Source: DASYXZ01 sp035308965 (GTDB lineage: Bacteria; Acidobacteriota; Terriglobia; UBA7540). From it: a DNA stretch of 64,000 nt. Of the stretch, positions 9,344 to 17,594 are shown piece after piece (position 1 is the first letter of the stretch; each line of letters begins with the position of its first letter). The DNA lies in NCBI GenBank assembly GCA_035308965.1, contig DATGFN010000021.1, positions 1-64,000 of the forward strand. The letters run 5' to 3'. A program made the translations under genes and the position numbers. The notes below the pieces were generated by a model. The model did not search any database. It worked only from the letters and a program-made list of their open reading frames with translations, and had not been told where the DNA came from.

Positions 9344-12300
9344 ATGAACAAAAGCAACCCACGTAGAGGGGCAACAAGATTCTTAATTTCCATCCTCGCG
9401 GTAGTTCCAGCGATCGCCGCAATTCTTGTCCTTGAGGGATACCAGTGGTCGCGCGGCGCGACGATCCCAACGGCAAGCTATGCGGATGGTGTGCTGCACC
9501 TGACCATTCCCTATCACGCCGATCGCGACGGAGCCGGACGGTTAACCCTGGAAGTCCTGGATCCGGAAGACAATGTGGTGGGCCGCGCGGAACGGGAGGT
9601 TGACGCAGCCAAAGGAGAGGGCGGGTGGCAAGGCGAAATCAAGCTGGATAGCAAGCTGCCGTTGGACGACCTGGTGTGGCATCGTGTTTTTTATCGCTTC
9701 GAATTTGACGATCACAAAACCGCCGGATGGGAAGGCATCGAGTCCATTTCGCAAATTCTTCAAAGGCCGGTGATGCACATCCTGGCGCAACAGTCTTACC
9801 TCTCCGGCGGTTTGGCGGCCGTGCGCGTAATCGTCACCGACTCGAAAAATGAAATGATCGGGGGCGACGCGTCGGTGCGTATCGAGTTTCTGGTTGCCGA
9901 TGAGAAGCCACGGATGCTTTTTAAAGGCCAATTAAATGAAAGGGGAACCACCGAGGCCCAGTTCCGTTTTCCCACTGGCCTGGTGGGCAATTTCCAATTG
10001 CATTACCTGGTGGACACTCCGATCGGTTCAACCGAATTTACCCAAGCCGTGCGTCTTGAAGAAAAAGTTTCCATTCTTCTGACCACCGAGAAGCCGATCT
10101 ACCAGCCAGGCCAAACAATCCACGTGCGCGCGCTGGCGCTTGACCGCTCCGATCACGAAGCGGCCGCCAGGCACAAGCTGACTTTCGAGATCGAAGATTC
10201 CCGCGGCAACAAAGTATTCAGGGATGCCACCGAGACGGATGAGTTCGGAATTGCTTCAGCCGAATTCGGGCTGGCCGATGAGGTGAACCTCGGCGCCTAC
10301 CATCTGCGCGCGTTGATGGGCGACGCCGAGGCTCCGGTGAACTCGGCGGAAATTGCCATCAATGTCGAGCGCTACGTGCTTCCAAAATTTAAAGTGGCGG
10401 TCGAATTCAGCGCGGTGGGCGCGAAGCAGAAGCGCGGCTACCAGCCCGGAGATCATGTTACCGGCACGGTGCGCGCCAACTACTTTTTTGGAAAGCCGGT
10501 GGGCGGCGCTGAAATCACCATGAAAGCCACCGCGATGGATGTGAAAGCGGCCGAAGTCGCGTCCGCGCAGGGGTGGATGGAATCGGATGGGACATATCAC
10601 TTTGATCTTCCCCTGCCGAACTTTTTTGCCGGGCGGCCCCTGAGCCACGGTGCGGCTCCGGTGCTGATTGAGGCCACGGTGAAAGACTCCGCCGGCCACG
10701 CCGAAAGTCGCGGCGAACCGATCACGGTCAGCGAATCGCCGCTGTTGATCACGGCGGTTCCCGAGGGCGGAACGCTGGTTCCGAATTTGGAGAACCAGGT
10801 GTTCATACTGACCTCCTATCCCGACGGAACCGCGGCAAAGACGGATCTGATCGTTCACGCGGACGGGAAAGTGGTTCAACACCTGACCACCGACGGGGGT
10901 GGCATTGCCATTGCTCACATCAAAGCGGGAGCAGGCAAGGAGAGCTTGAAGATTGAGGCTGCGGATCAGGAGGGAAACCACGCCTCAAGCCAGATTCAAC
11001 TTGAGTCCCGCGGGGGTGATGAACAGATTTTGCTGCGAACCGACCGCGCCATGTATCGCGCCGGTGATCCCATCCAACTGAAAGTGTTTTCCACAAAGCT
11101 GAGCGGGGCCGCGTACGTGGACATCGTCAAAGAAGGTCAGACGGTGCTAACGCGCGATCTCGACCTTGAGAATGGCCAGGCAGAGCTTTTGCTCACGGCA
11201 CCTCCGAATTTGGCGGGAACCGTGGACATCAACGCTTACCTTTTCGGCAGGGATGCGCGCCCGGTTGGCGACCACCGGCTGATCTTCGTGCAGCCGGCGG
11301 AAGATTTGAAAATCGAGACGGTGGCGGATGCGGCCGTCTACAAACCTGGCGGCGAGGCGCAAATCCGGTTCCGGGTGACCGACTCACACGGGGCAGGCAT
11401 TCACGCCGCGCTCGGACTGCAAGTGGTGGATGAAGCTGTGTTCGCGCTGGCCGAGAAGCAGCCGGGGTTTGCCAAAGTTTTCTTTTATCTCGAGCAGGAG
11501 GTGATGAAGCCGCGCTATGAGATTCACTCGATCGGCATGCCGGAAATCGTGGAGCCGGTCGAGAATTCACAATTCGAACAGCGCGCTCGGGCGGCGCGGG
11601 CTTTGTTCTCGGCCACTGAAATCGTGAACCAGAACAAGTTCGAGACGGAAATCGGCAGGGATGTTCCGATGACGAAACAAGCGGAATATGAAGGACGGTA
11701 CAAGGCGCGATTCTTCGAACAGGTGAGCCGATTGGCGCGGAATTTCAACATTGACGTTGGCGAGAATTCCGCTACGGCCGCCCTGATTAAGGCTTTTACC
11801 CGAATGAAGAATTCGGGCGGTCCCGACCTTCGTGACGCGTGGGGCAACGAGCTTCGCTTTGAGCCCAGCCCGGGATATCAGGCTATGACGTTCTTCGTTG
11901 TGCGCAGCGCAGGCCCCGATCGGCAATTCGATACCGCTGATGATTTGACGATGTATGTAGGAGAACACACCTCGCGCCCCGTGAGTGAGGGAGTGTCACG
12001 CGGGGTTGGAGAGATCAAGATTGAACACAATTTCGGACTGTTCAATGGTCTGGCGGAGATCGTGGGAACCGTTACCGATCAATCGGGTGCGGTCGTGCCG
12101 GGAGCCGAGGTCAAGGTGCGCGAATTCTCCGAGCGAAAGACCCGCGATACGAAGACGGATGCCTCTGGACATTTCTCTATGATGGGCTTGCTCGCCGGGA
12201 ATTATGAAGTTCGAACCTTCTCGCAAGGATTCAGGACCTCATTGTGGCAATTTGCGCTTCTACCGCGCGACCGTGCCGTGCTCTCGGTAGTGCTCGAGGT

Positions 12301-14614
12301 TGGCCAAGTCACCCAAACTGTTGAGGTCTCGGCCGCAGCCCCCGAGCTCATGACCGAAAATGCCAGCGTTGGCGGCATCCCTGGTGCTTCGATTGGCGGC
12401 ATGGTGGGGGGCATCCTCAGAAAACTGCCTGTCTATGGACGGAATACCGGCCAATCTCCGCAGGCCAGCGAAGCGCGGGTGCGGTCTTATTTCCCCGAAG
12501 CGCTCTACATCAATCCCGAAATCATCACCGACAAAGATGGCCGCGCCAGCATTGCTATTCCCATGGCGGACTCCATCACGACCTGGCGCATGGCTATGAT
12601 CGCTTCCACGGCCCACGGCGCGCTGGGCACCTCCACTTCGAGCCTGAAAGTCTTTCAGGATTTCTTTGTCGATCTCGACCTTCCGGTCACGCTCACTCAG
12701 GGCGACCGGGTTTCGATTCCGGTGGCGATTTATGACTATGCCGGCGGGCGTGGAGAAGTCAGTCTGAAACTTCAGCCGGAGGACTGGTTCGGGCTGGTGG
12801 ACGATACGTCAGAAAAATCCGTAGAGGTCGATTCCGGGCGCGTGGGCGGATCACAGTTCAACATCGAAGCCCGCCGCATCGGAAAGTTCAAGCTGACGCT
12901 TTCCGCGCGCATGAAAGGCAAAGCCAACCGCGCCGATATCGTGGTGAGGGAAATCGAAGTGATTCCCAATGGCCGCGAGCAGAATATTGTGTTCAACGGT
13001 CGCCTGGAAAACACCGTACAGAACGAAGTCGACTTTCCGGCGGACGCTATTTCCGACGCCGGCAAACTCTTTGTCCGGCTCTATCCCGGCCCGATGAGCC
13101 AGGTGGTTGAAGGCATGGACAGCATCCTGAGCATGCCGGGCGGCTGCTTTGAGCAGACTTCATCGAGCACCTACCCCAACGTGCTGGCGCTCGATTACAT
13201 GAAGCGCACCAGGAAACTCACTCCGGAAATACACGCCAAGGCTGAGGGATACATCTCGAACGGCTATCAACGCCTGCTTACTTTCGAGGTGCACGGGGGC
13301 GGGTTTTCCTGGTTCGGCAACGCTCCGGCAAACAAAATTCTTACCGCCTACGGCCTTATGGAATTCTACGACATGTCGAAGGTTTACGATGTGGATCCCA
13401 AAGTCATTCTGCGCACGCAGCAATGGCTTGCCGGCCAGCAGTTGGCGGATGGAAGCTGGAAGCCCGACACTTCATTCATCAATGAAGGCGCCACCAACCG
13501 ATTCAACTCCGACGTGGTGCGAATCACCGCTTACCTTGCCTGGTCGCTGGAGAACACGGGATACCAGGGACCGGCGGTGGAACATGCCAAGCGCTATATC
13601 GAGAACAATATGAGCGAGAAAATGGACGCCTACACCCTGGCGGTGCTCGCCAATTTCGCCACTGACTTGGGGAACAGAGGGGAGGGAAATGACCGCGAAT
13701 TCACCCATCGGGCCATGCAGCTTCTGCTTGAAGCGCGGACCGAAAAAGACGAGCAAGTCTGGTGGAGCGCGGACGAAACCGCCGTTTATTCCACGGGCGC
13801 CAGCGCGACTGTCGAGACCACGGGGCTGGCGGCCCAAGCCTTGCTCAAGTGGGGCGGTGCGCCGGGTCCCGCGCGCAAAGCCATGAGCTACCTCGCCTCG
13901 AAGAAAGATGCTGGCGGAACCTGGGGCACAACCCAGGCGACGATCATGGCGCTGCGGGCATTGCTGCTCGCGACGGAAAAAAATTCGGGCGATTCTCAGG
14001 GCGAATTGGAAGTTCTTCTGAACGGCAAAGTCGCGGAAAAACTAAAGATCACACCGGACAACAACGACCTTCTCCACCAATTTGTGTTTAAGGGCGCCGA
14101 TTTGCAGAGCAACAACAACGTCGGAATCCGCTTTGAGGGGAAGGGCGGCCTTGCCTATCAAGTGGTGGGGAGCTACTTCGTTCCTTGGGACCAAAGGCCC
14201 GAGAGCGAACAGCTCTCCATTGATGTCTCCTACGACCGGACGCGCCTCTCGCAGGACGACATTGCCAAGGTAACGGCGAGAATCAGGAATAACATGGAGA
14301 CCACCGCCAACATGGTGATGGTTGATCTGGGCATTCCTCCCGGGTTTGACCTGCTTAGCGAGGATTTGCAGGATTTTCAGGAGAAGAGCGCGAGCCAGAA
14401 GAGCGGCCACTTGTCGAAGTTCAGCCTCACGGGGACGCAGGCCATCCTCTATTTTGACTCGTTCGCCCCAGGGCACACCGTCACCGTGAAATTCCGGTTG
14501 CGGGCAAAATATCCCATCCGCGCGCGGACATTTAAGTCGCGAGTCTACGAATATTACGATCCCGAGGTCAGCTCGGTGGCGCGACCAGTGCAACTGGAGG
14601 TGCGCAAGCGTTAG
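9344..14614 (+). CDS. Giant alpha-2-macroglobulin with thioester and two inserted modules
   Basis: A 1756-residue alpha-2-macroglobulin. The N terminus has one hydrophobic segment (about 14-32), so it is exported or membrane-anchored. Macroglobulin beta domains fill about 45-760 (TTEKPIYQPGQTIHVRALAL is the classic MG signature). About 800-875 contains an inserted stretch resembling the C-terminal part of type II secretion major pseudopilins (DAWGNELRF, RSAGPDRQFDTADDL). About 903-1010 is a carboxypeptidase-regulatory-like domain of the Oar type (IVGTVTDQSGAVVPGAEVKV). The A2M core follows from about 1045, and the thioester motif CFEQ is at 1268-1271 in the alpha-toroid domain, then the receptor-binding-like C terminus. 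Bacterial A2Ms trap attacking proteases through the thioester. Start set by CGGAGG five bases upstream. No pbpC neighbour is present. Confidence 0.93.
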   Translation: MNKSNPRRGATRFLISILAVVPAIAAILVLEGYQWSRGATIPTASYADGVLHLTIPYHADRDGAGRLTLEVLDPEDNVVGRAEREVDAAKGEGGWQGEIKLDSKLPLDDLVWHRVFYRFEFDDHKTAGWEGIESISQILQRPVMHILAQQSYLSGGLAAVRVIVTDSKNEMIGGDASVRIEFLVADEKPRMLFKGQLNERGTTEAQFRFPTGLVGNFQLHYLVDTPIGSTEFTQAVRLEEKVSILLTTEKPIYQPGQTIHVRALALDRSDHEAAARHKLTFEIEDSRGNKVFRDATETDEFGIASAEFGLADEVNLGAYHLRALMGDAEAPVNSAEIAINVERYVLPKFKVAVEFSAVGAKQKRGYQPGDHVTGTVRANYFFGKPVGGAEITMKATAMDVKAAEVASAQGWMESDGTYHFDLPLPNFFAGRPLSHGAAPVLIEATVKDSAGHAESRGEPITVSESPLLITAVPEGGTLVPNLENQVFILTSYPDGTAAKTDLIVHADGKVVQHLTTDGGGIAIAHIKAGAGKESLKIEAADQEGNHASSQIQLESRGGDEQILLRTDRAMYRAGDPIQLKVFSTKLSGAAYVDIVKEGQTVLTRDLDLENGQAELLLTAPPNLAGTVDINAYLFGRDARPVGDHRLIFVQPAEDLKIETVADAAVYKPGGEAQIRFRVTDSHGAGIHAALGLQVVDEAVFALAEKQPGFAKVFFYLEQEVMKPRYEIHSIGMPEIVEPVENSQFEQRARAARALFSATEIVNQNKFETEIGRDVPMTKQAEYEGRYKARFFEQVSRLARNFNIDVGENSATAALIKAFTRMKNSGGPDLRDAWGNELRFEPSPGYQAMTFFVVRSAGPDRQFDTADDLTMYVGEHTSRPVSEGVSRGVGEIKIEHNFGLFNGLAEIVGTVTDQSGAVVPGAEVKVREFSERKTRDTKTDASGHFSMMGLLAGNYEVRTFSQGFRTSLWQFALLPRDRAVLSVVLEVGQVTQTVEVSAAAPELMTENASVGGIPGASIGGMVGGILRKLPVYGRNTGQSPQASEARVRSYFPEALYINPEIITDKDGRASIAIPMADSITTWRMAMIASTAHGALGTSTSSLKVFQDFFVDLDLPVTLTQGDRVSIPVAIYDYAGGRGEVSLKLQPEDWFGLVDDTSEKSVEVDSGRVGGSQFNIEARRIGKFKLTLSARMKGKANRADIVVREIEVIPNGREQNIVFNGRLENTVQNEVDFPADAISDAGKLFVRLYPGPMSQVVEGMDSILSMPGGCFEQTSSSTYPNVLALDYMKRTRKLTPEIHAKAEGYISNGYQRLLTFEVHGGGFSWFGNAPANKILTAYGLMEFYDMSKVYDVDPKVILRTQQWLAGQQLADGSWKPDTSFINEGATNRFNSDVVRITAYLAWSLENTGYQGPAVEHAKRYIENNMSEKMDAYTLAVLANFATDLGNRGEGNDREFTHRAMQLLLEARTEKDEQVWWSADETAVYSTGASATVETTGLAAQALLKWGGAPGPARKAMSYLASKKDAGGTWGTTQATIMALRALLLATEKNSGDSQGELEVLLNGKVAEKLKITPDNNDLLHQFVFKGADLQSNNNVGIRFEGKGGLAYQVVGSYFVPWDQRPESEQLSIDVSYDRTRLSQDDIAKVTARIRNNMETTANMVMVDLGIPPGFDLLSEDLQDFQEKSASQKSGHLSKFSLTGTQAILYFDSFAPGHTVTVKFRLRAKYPIRARTFKSRVYEYYDPEVSSVARPVQLEVRKR

Positions 14615-14633
14615 GCGGGGATAGTCTCGATCA

Positions 14634-14665
14634 GCGCAGAGCCTCGTTTTTCAGAGACTCTGCGG
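14634..14665. repeat. GCAGAGTCT hairpin, copy 2
   Basis: GCGCAGAGCCTC and GAGACTCTGCGG pair with one mismatch around a T-rich loop. It lies 20 bp past the stop of the macroglobulin gene. Same family as 103-131 and 14732-14761. Confidence 0.6.
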
Positions 14666-14731
14666 CACTTACTTCAGAAAATCCGCCGAGTCCACTTCCT
14701 CTGACGTTCTCCGGTTCTTATGTGAGAAAAT

Positions 14732-14761
14732 CCGCAGAGTCTGAAAGGCACAGACTCTGCG
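14732..14761. repeat. GCAGAGTCT hairpin, copy 3
   Basis: Arms CGCAGAGTCT (14733-14742) and AGACTCTGCG (14752-14761) are identical to those of copy 1, with the same GAAAA flank before the stem and CTAC after it. Copies 2 and 3 both lie between the convergent macroglobulin (ending 14614) and TPR (ending 14789) genes, where a bidirectional stop is needed. Confidence 0.7.
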
Positions 14762-14788
14762 CTACCAACTCCTTTTTTCGTATTCCTC

Positions 14789-15841
14789 CTAGGGATTCAA
14801 GGGTGCGGAGGCGCCGGACTTGCTCTGAAGCGGGTGGACGAGGCCGGCGGATTCCAACTGCGCCATCACTTCCTTAACCTTGGCAGCGTATCTCCCGTTC
14901 GGATCTGCGCTCAGGTAGGCTTGCATTTCGGCATAGGCTTTTTCGTAAGCTTTTTCTTTCAAATATAAATTGGCAAATTTCTCGTGCACCGCGGGCGCGG
15001 TGGGACCGAAGGATTGCGTTTGAAGGTATTCCTGCTCGGCGAGAGGATAATTTTTCAAGCCCTCGTCGGCCTGCGCGAGTTGAAAATAGAGCCGCCAAGT
15101 GCTGGGCGCGCGGCGAACACCTTCGGCGAGCACGCCATGGCTCTCGGAAAAACGGCTTTGCGCGTTCAGCAGCCGCCCAAGCTGAAAATAAGCTTCCGCG
15201 TAATCCGGGTCGCACTCAATAGCCTTCTTGAGCGGGGCCTCGGAATCCGGCGCCTTATGCTCCCTCATCATGGTCAGGGCCAGGTCGGTTTGGGCGCGCG
15301 CATAGCAGGGGTAGATTTCGACCGCCTTTTGGAAATGGGCGTGAGCCTCATCCAACTTTTTCTGGTTGAGCGACCGGACGCCCTCTTCAAACTCCTTGCG
15401 CGCTTTCTTGGGCGCAGTGGCGTCGGTCCGCGAAACGGGGGCTACGGTCGAAACTTCAGAAGGATCGAGGATGGTCAGGGTCACGTTGATGAAGTACGAG
15501 CTGCCCACGTTGGTCAGGTCAAGTGTTTGCACGGAGGTGCCATAGCCATCGGCGGAGACCAACAAAAAGTAGCTGCGCTTGCGCAGATCCTGGAACATGA
15601 ATTCCCCGTTCGAACTCACGGAGTCCTCTTCCACAACCTCTCCCTCGGTAGTCTTGACCTGAACCAGCGCGTGGTTGTTCCGCCTCTCTCCTCCGTCCAT
15701 GCGAACGGTGCCTTGGAGAGTCACCACCGGAAACCCCAACAATGCGCTTCTGCTTTTTCCCTTGCCTTGGGCGAGAGATGGCGCGCTGGGCATGAGAAAG
15801 AGGAGGAGTAAAAGCAATCCCGATTCAGTCGCGCGCTTCAT
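14789..15841 (-). CDS. Exported TPR protein with carboxypeptidase-regulatory-like domain
   Basis: 350 residues with a signal peptide (poly-Leu core, ending PSLAQ). Residues of about 40-130 form a carboxypeptidase-regulatory-like beta-sandwich (VVTLQGTVRMDGGERRNNHA, NGEFMFQDLRKRSYFLLVSA). From about 145 to 330 it is a run of TPR helices (LDEAHAHFQKAVEIYPCYA, PDYAEAYFQLGRLLNAQSRF). The pairing of these two modules is frequent in Acidobacteria; function is unknown, likely a periplasmic scaffold. Start at 15841 has GGAG six bases upstream. It converges on the macroglobulin gene. Confidence 0.85.
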   Translation of the reverse strand: MKRATESGLLLLLLFLMPSAPSLAQGKGKSRSALLGFPVVTLQGTVRMDGGERRNNHALVQVKTTEGEVVEEDSVSSNGEFMFQDLRKRSYFLLVSADGYGTSVQTLDLTNVGSSYFINVTLTILDPSEVSTVAPVSRTDATAPKKARKEFEEGVRSLNQKKLDEAHAHFQKAVEIYPCYARAQTDLALTMMREHKAPDSEAPLKKAIECDPDYAEAYFQLGRLLNAQSRFSESHGVLAEGVRRAPSTWRLYFQLAQADEGLKNYPLAEQEYLQTQSFGPTAPAVHEKFANLYLKEKAYEKAYAEMQAYLSADPNGRYAAKVKEVMAQLESAGLVHPLQSKSGASAPLNP

Positions 15842-15954
15842 GGATTTCTCCGCGGCCTGGCCTTTGAACGGAAGAAGGTGAGTGAACTGGCCGCCCTAAT
15901 AATCCTGGGGCAACTCTACTCCCGGATTTCGCGCAAAGCAAGCGCGGTCGGAGG

Positions 15955-16105
15955 TGGGTAGTGGTGTCATTTGGAGTCGCATTCCTTTCGAGGAAATGGT
16001 CATTCCCGCGAAAGCGGATCCAGTCTTTACTTAGTGAATTGGCTTCCCGCCTTCGCGGGAATGACTGTGCGGCAGAGCTCGCACCAGGCAAATGACACCA
16101 CTACC
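15955..16105. repeat. TAGTGGTGTCATTTG palindromic element, copy B, with nested inverted repeat
   Basis: The outer arms GGGTAGTGGTGTCATTTG and CAAATGACACCACTACCC are a perfect 18-bp inverted repeat. Nested inside is a second inverted repeat, 16001-16017 (CATTCCCGCGAAAGCGG) against 16047-16063, pairing at 16 of 17 positions. The element lies between the TPR gene start and the esterase gene end, both on the minus strand. The outer arms match copy A at 5380-5459; the nested part does not. Confidence 0.8.
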
Positions 16106-16126
16106 CGGTGATGTGAATATCGGCGT

Positions 16127-17296
16127 TTAATCTGAGCCTTTCTGGAATAAGAGTGGGGCGAAGTTGGAGAGGTTTCGCCGCCAGACCATCCACGTATGCG
16201 CGCCCGGAGTCTCGATGGTAATGTGATGCACGTTTTTTGAGTCGAGCCACTCGCGGAATTTGCGATTGGGCCCAATCAGGCCATCTTCTGTCCCGCACGC
16301 GATCCAGAGCAGGTGCAGGCGGGCGTTGGCCTTGGCGGACAGATCGGGGAATTCCGTGTTGAAGTCAGCACTGAGGCCGCCCGAGCTGAAAGCGCCGATC
16401 CACGCGAATTGATCGAGATTGTTCAGCCCCGTAAAGAGTGATTCCGCTCCACCCATCGAAAGTCCGGCGATGGCGCGGGAGGCTCGCGCGCTCGAAGCGT
16501 GGTATTCCTTTTCGACTTGGGGAATAACTTCGGTCAGCAGCGCTTCACGAAACTTCGTCATGTTCTGCGCGCGGAGATTGGCAAACGACGAGGAGCCGCG
16601 ACTAAGGATCGCCGGCGCTCCATAACCGAGCGGCATCACCACCAACATGGGTTTCGCTTTACCCTCTGCGATCAGATTGTCCATGATCACGTTAGCCCGG
16701 CCCACGGCGGTCCATCCGCTGGCGTCGTCACTGAAACCGTGAAGCAGATACAACACGGGATAAACTTTCTTCTCGTGTGGATCGTATCCCGGCGGCGTGT
16801 AAACATAGAAATCCCGATCGTCTCCCACCACGCCGGAATGATAAAAGTGATGATGAACGATCCCGTGGGGAACCTGATTCACTTCCCAAGTGAGCGAAGT
16901 GGGGCCGGGCACGTACACTTCGCTGGCGATAAAAAGAAAGTTCGGCTTGCGCCGAAAGTTCGCAGTGTCGAACAGGCCAACGCCGTCGGCTACAAAGGAA
17001 TAGCCGTAGTAATCGGGCTCCAAAGGTTCGGTGGTGACGCTCCAAACGCCCTGCTCGTCCTTCTCCATAGGCAGATGCTTTCCGTTTTCAAGAGTGAGAA
17101 CAACCTCTTTAGCATTGGGATCGCGAAACCGGAAGGTGACGGTGTTGTCCGCGTGAACGTCCGGCGAAATAATGGGCGGCGGCTGGTCCGGCTGCGGCAG
17201 TCGCGGGCGCTGAACCGGCGCCGGAGTCTGAGCAAGACCCGATACGGCTGCGGCAGCAAGGATAATCGGAGTGAAAAATAGAAACTTGGTAGTCAT
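16127..17296 (-). CDS. Exported CE1-like esterase with N-terminal E-set domain
   Basis: 389 residues with a signal peptide ending VSGLAQ. About 45-125 is an early-set (CBM48/IsoA-like) beta-sandwich (NTVTFRFRDPNAKEVVLTLE, PDYYGYSFVADGV) as in enterochelin-esterase-like and feruloyl esterases. The alpha/beta hydrolase follows: HHHFYHSGVVGDDRDFYVY, the nucleophile elbow GLSMGGAES, and the catalytic His near the end in GAHTWMVWR. Members cleave ester decorations of plant polysaccharides or siderophores; a carbohydrate ester is the more likely substrate as no siderophore genes are near. AAAGGA lies 11 bases before the start. Confidence 0.88.
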   Translation of the reverse strand: MTTKFLFFTPIILAAAAVSGLAQTPAPVQRPRLPQPDQPPPIISPDVHADNTVTFRFRDPNAKEVVLTLENGKHLPMEKDEQGVWSVTTEPLEPDYYGYSFVADGVGLFDTANFRRKPNFLFIASEVYVPGPTSLTWEVNQVPHGIVHHHFYHSGVVGDDRDFYVYTPPGYDPHEKKVYPVLYLLHGFSDDASGWTAVGRANVIMDNLIAEGKAKPMLVVMPLGYGAPAILSRGSSSFANLRAQNMTKFREALLTEVIPQVEKEYHASSARASRAIAGLSMGGAESLFTGLNNLDQFAWIGAFSSGGLSADFNTEFPDLSAKANARLHLLWIACGTEDGLIGPNRKFREWLDSKNVHHITIETPGAHTWMVWRRNLSNFAPLLFQKGSD

Positions 17297-17511
17297 AGGT
17301 GAGTTTGTCCTTTCACGCGCAGGGGTTCTACCATCGATCCCACATTACGAGAGTCCTGGGAGGGTGAGTATACAACAGGAGACATTGTCATTCGAGCGCG
17401 ACATTGCCTGTGGTTGTGTCCGGATTTGTATCGCTGGGAGCGCGGCGACCCAATTCAACCGGAGACGCGCCGCGCGTTTCGGCCTCCTGAGCCGGAGGGG
17501 ACCGAGCAAAG

Positions 17512-17539
17512 TTTGAATGCCTGCCGAAAGGGGTATACT
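17512..17539 (+). promoter_or_regulatory. Candidate sigma70-type promoter for the VWFA gene
   Basis: A -35-like TTGAAT at 17513 and a -10-like TATACT at 17534-17539 are separated by 15 bases (16 if the -35 is read as TTTGAA). They lie about 55 bp before the chosen GTG start at 17595. The remaining space back to the divergent esterase gene (17297-17511) shows no other feature. Confidence 0.4.
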
Positions 17540-17594
17540 ATGTACTAACGTCGACGAGATTGGAAAGCAATCCGCCGGAGCGGAGGAGAGTTCG

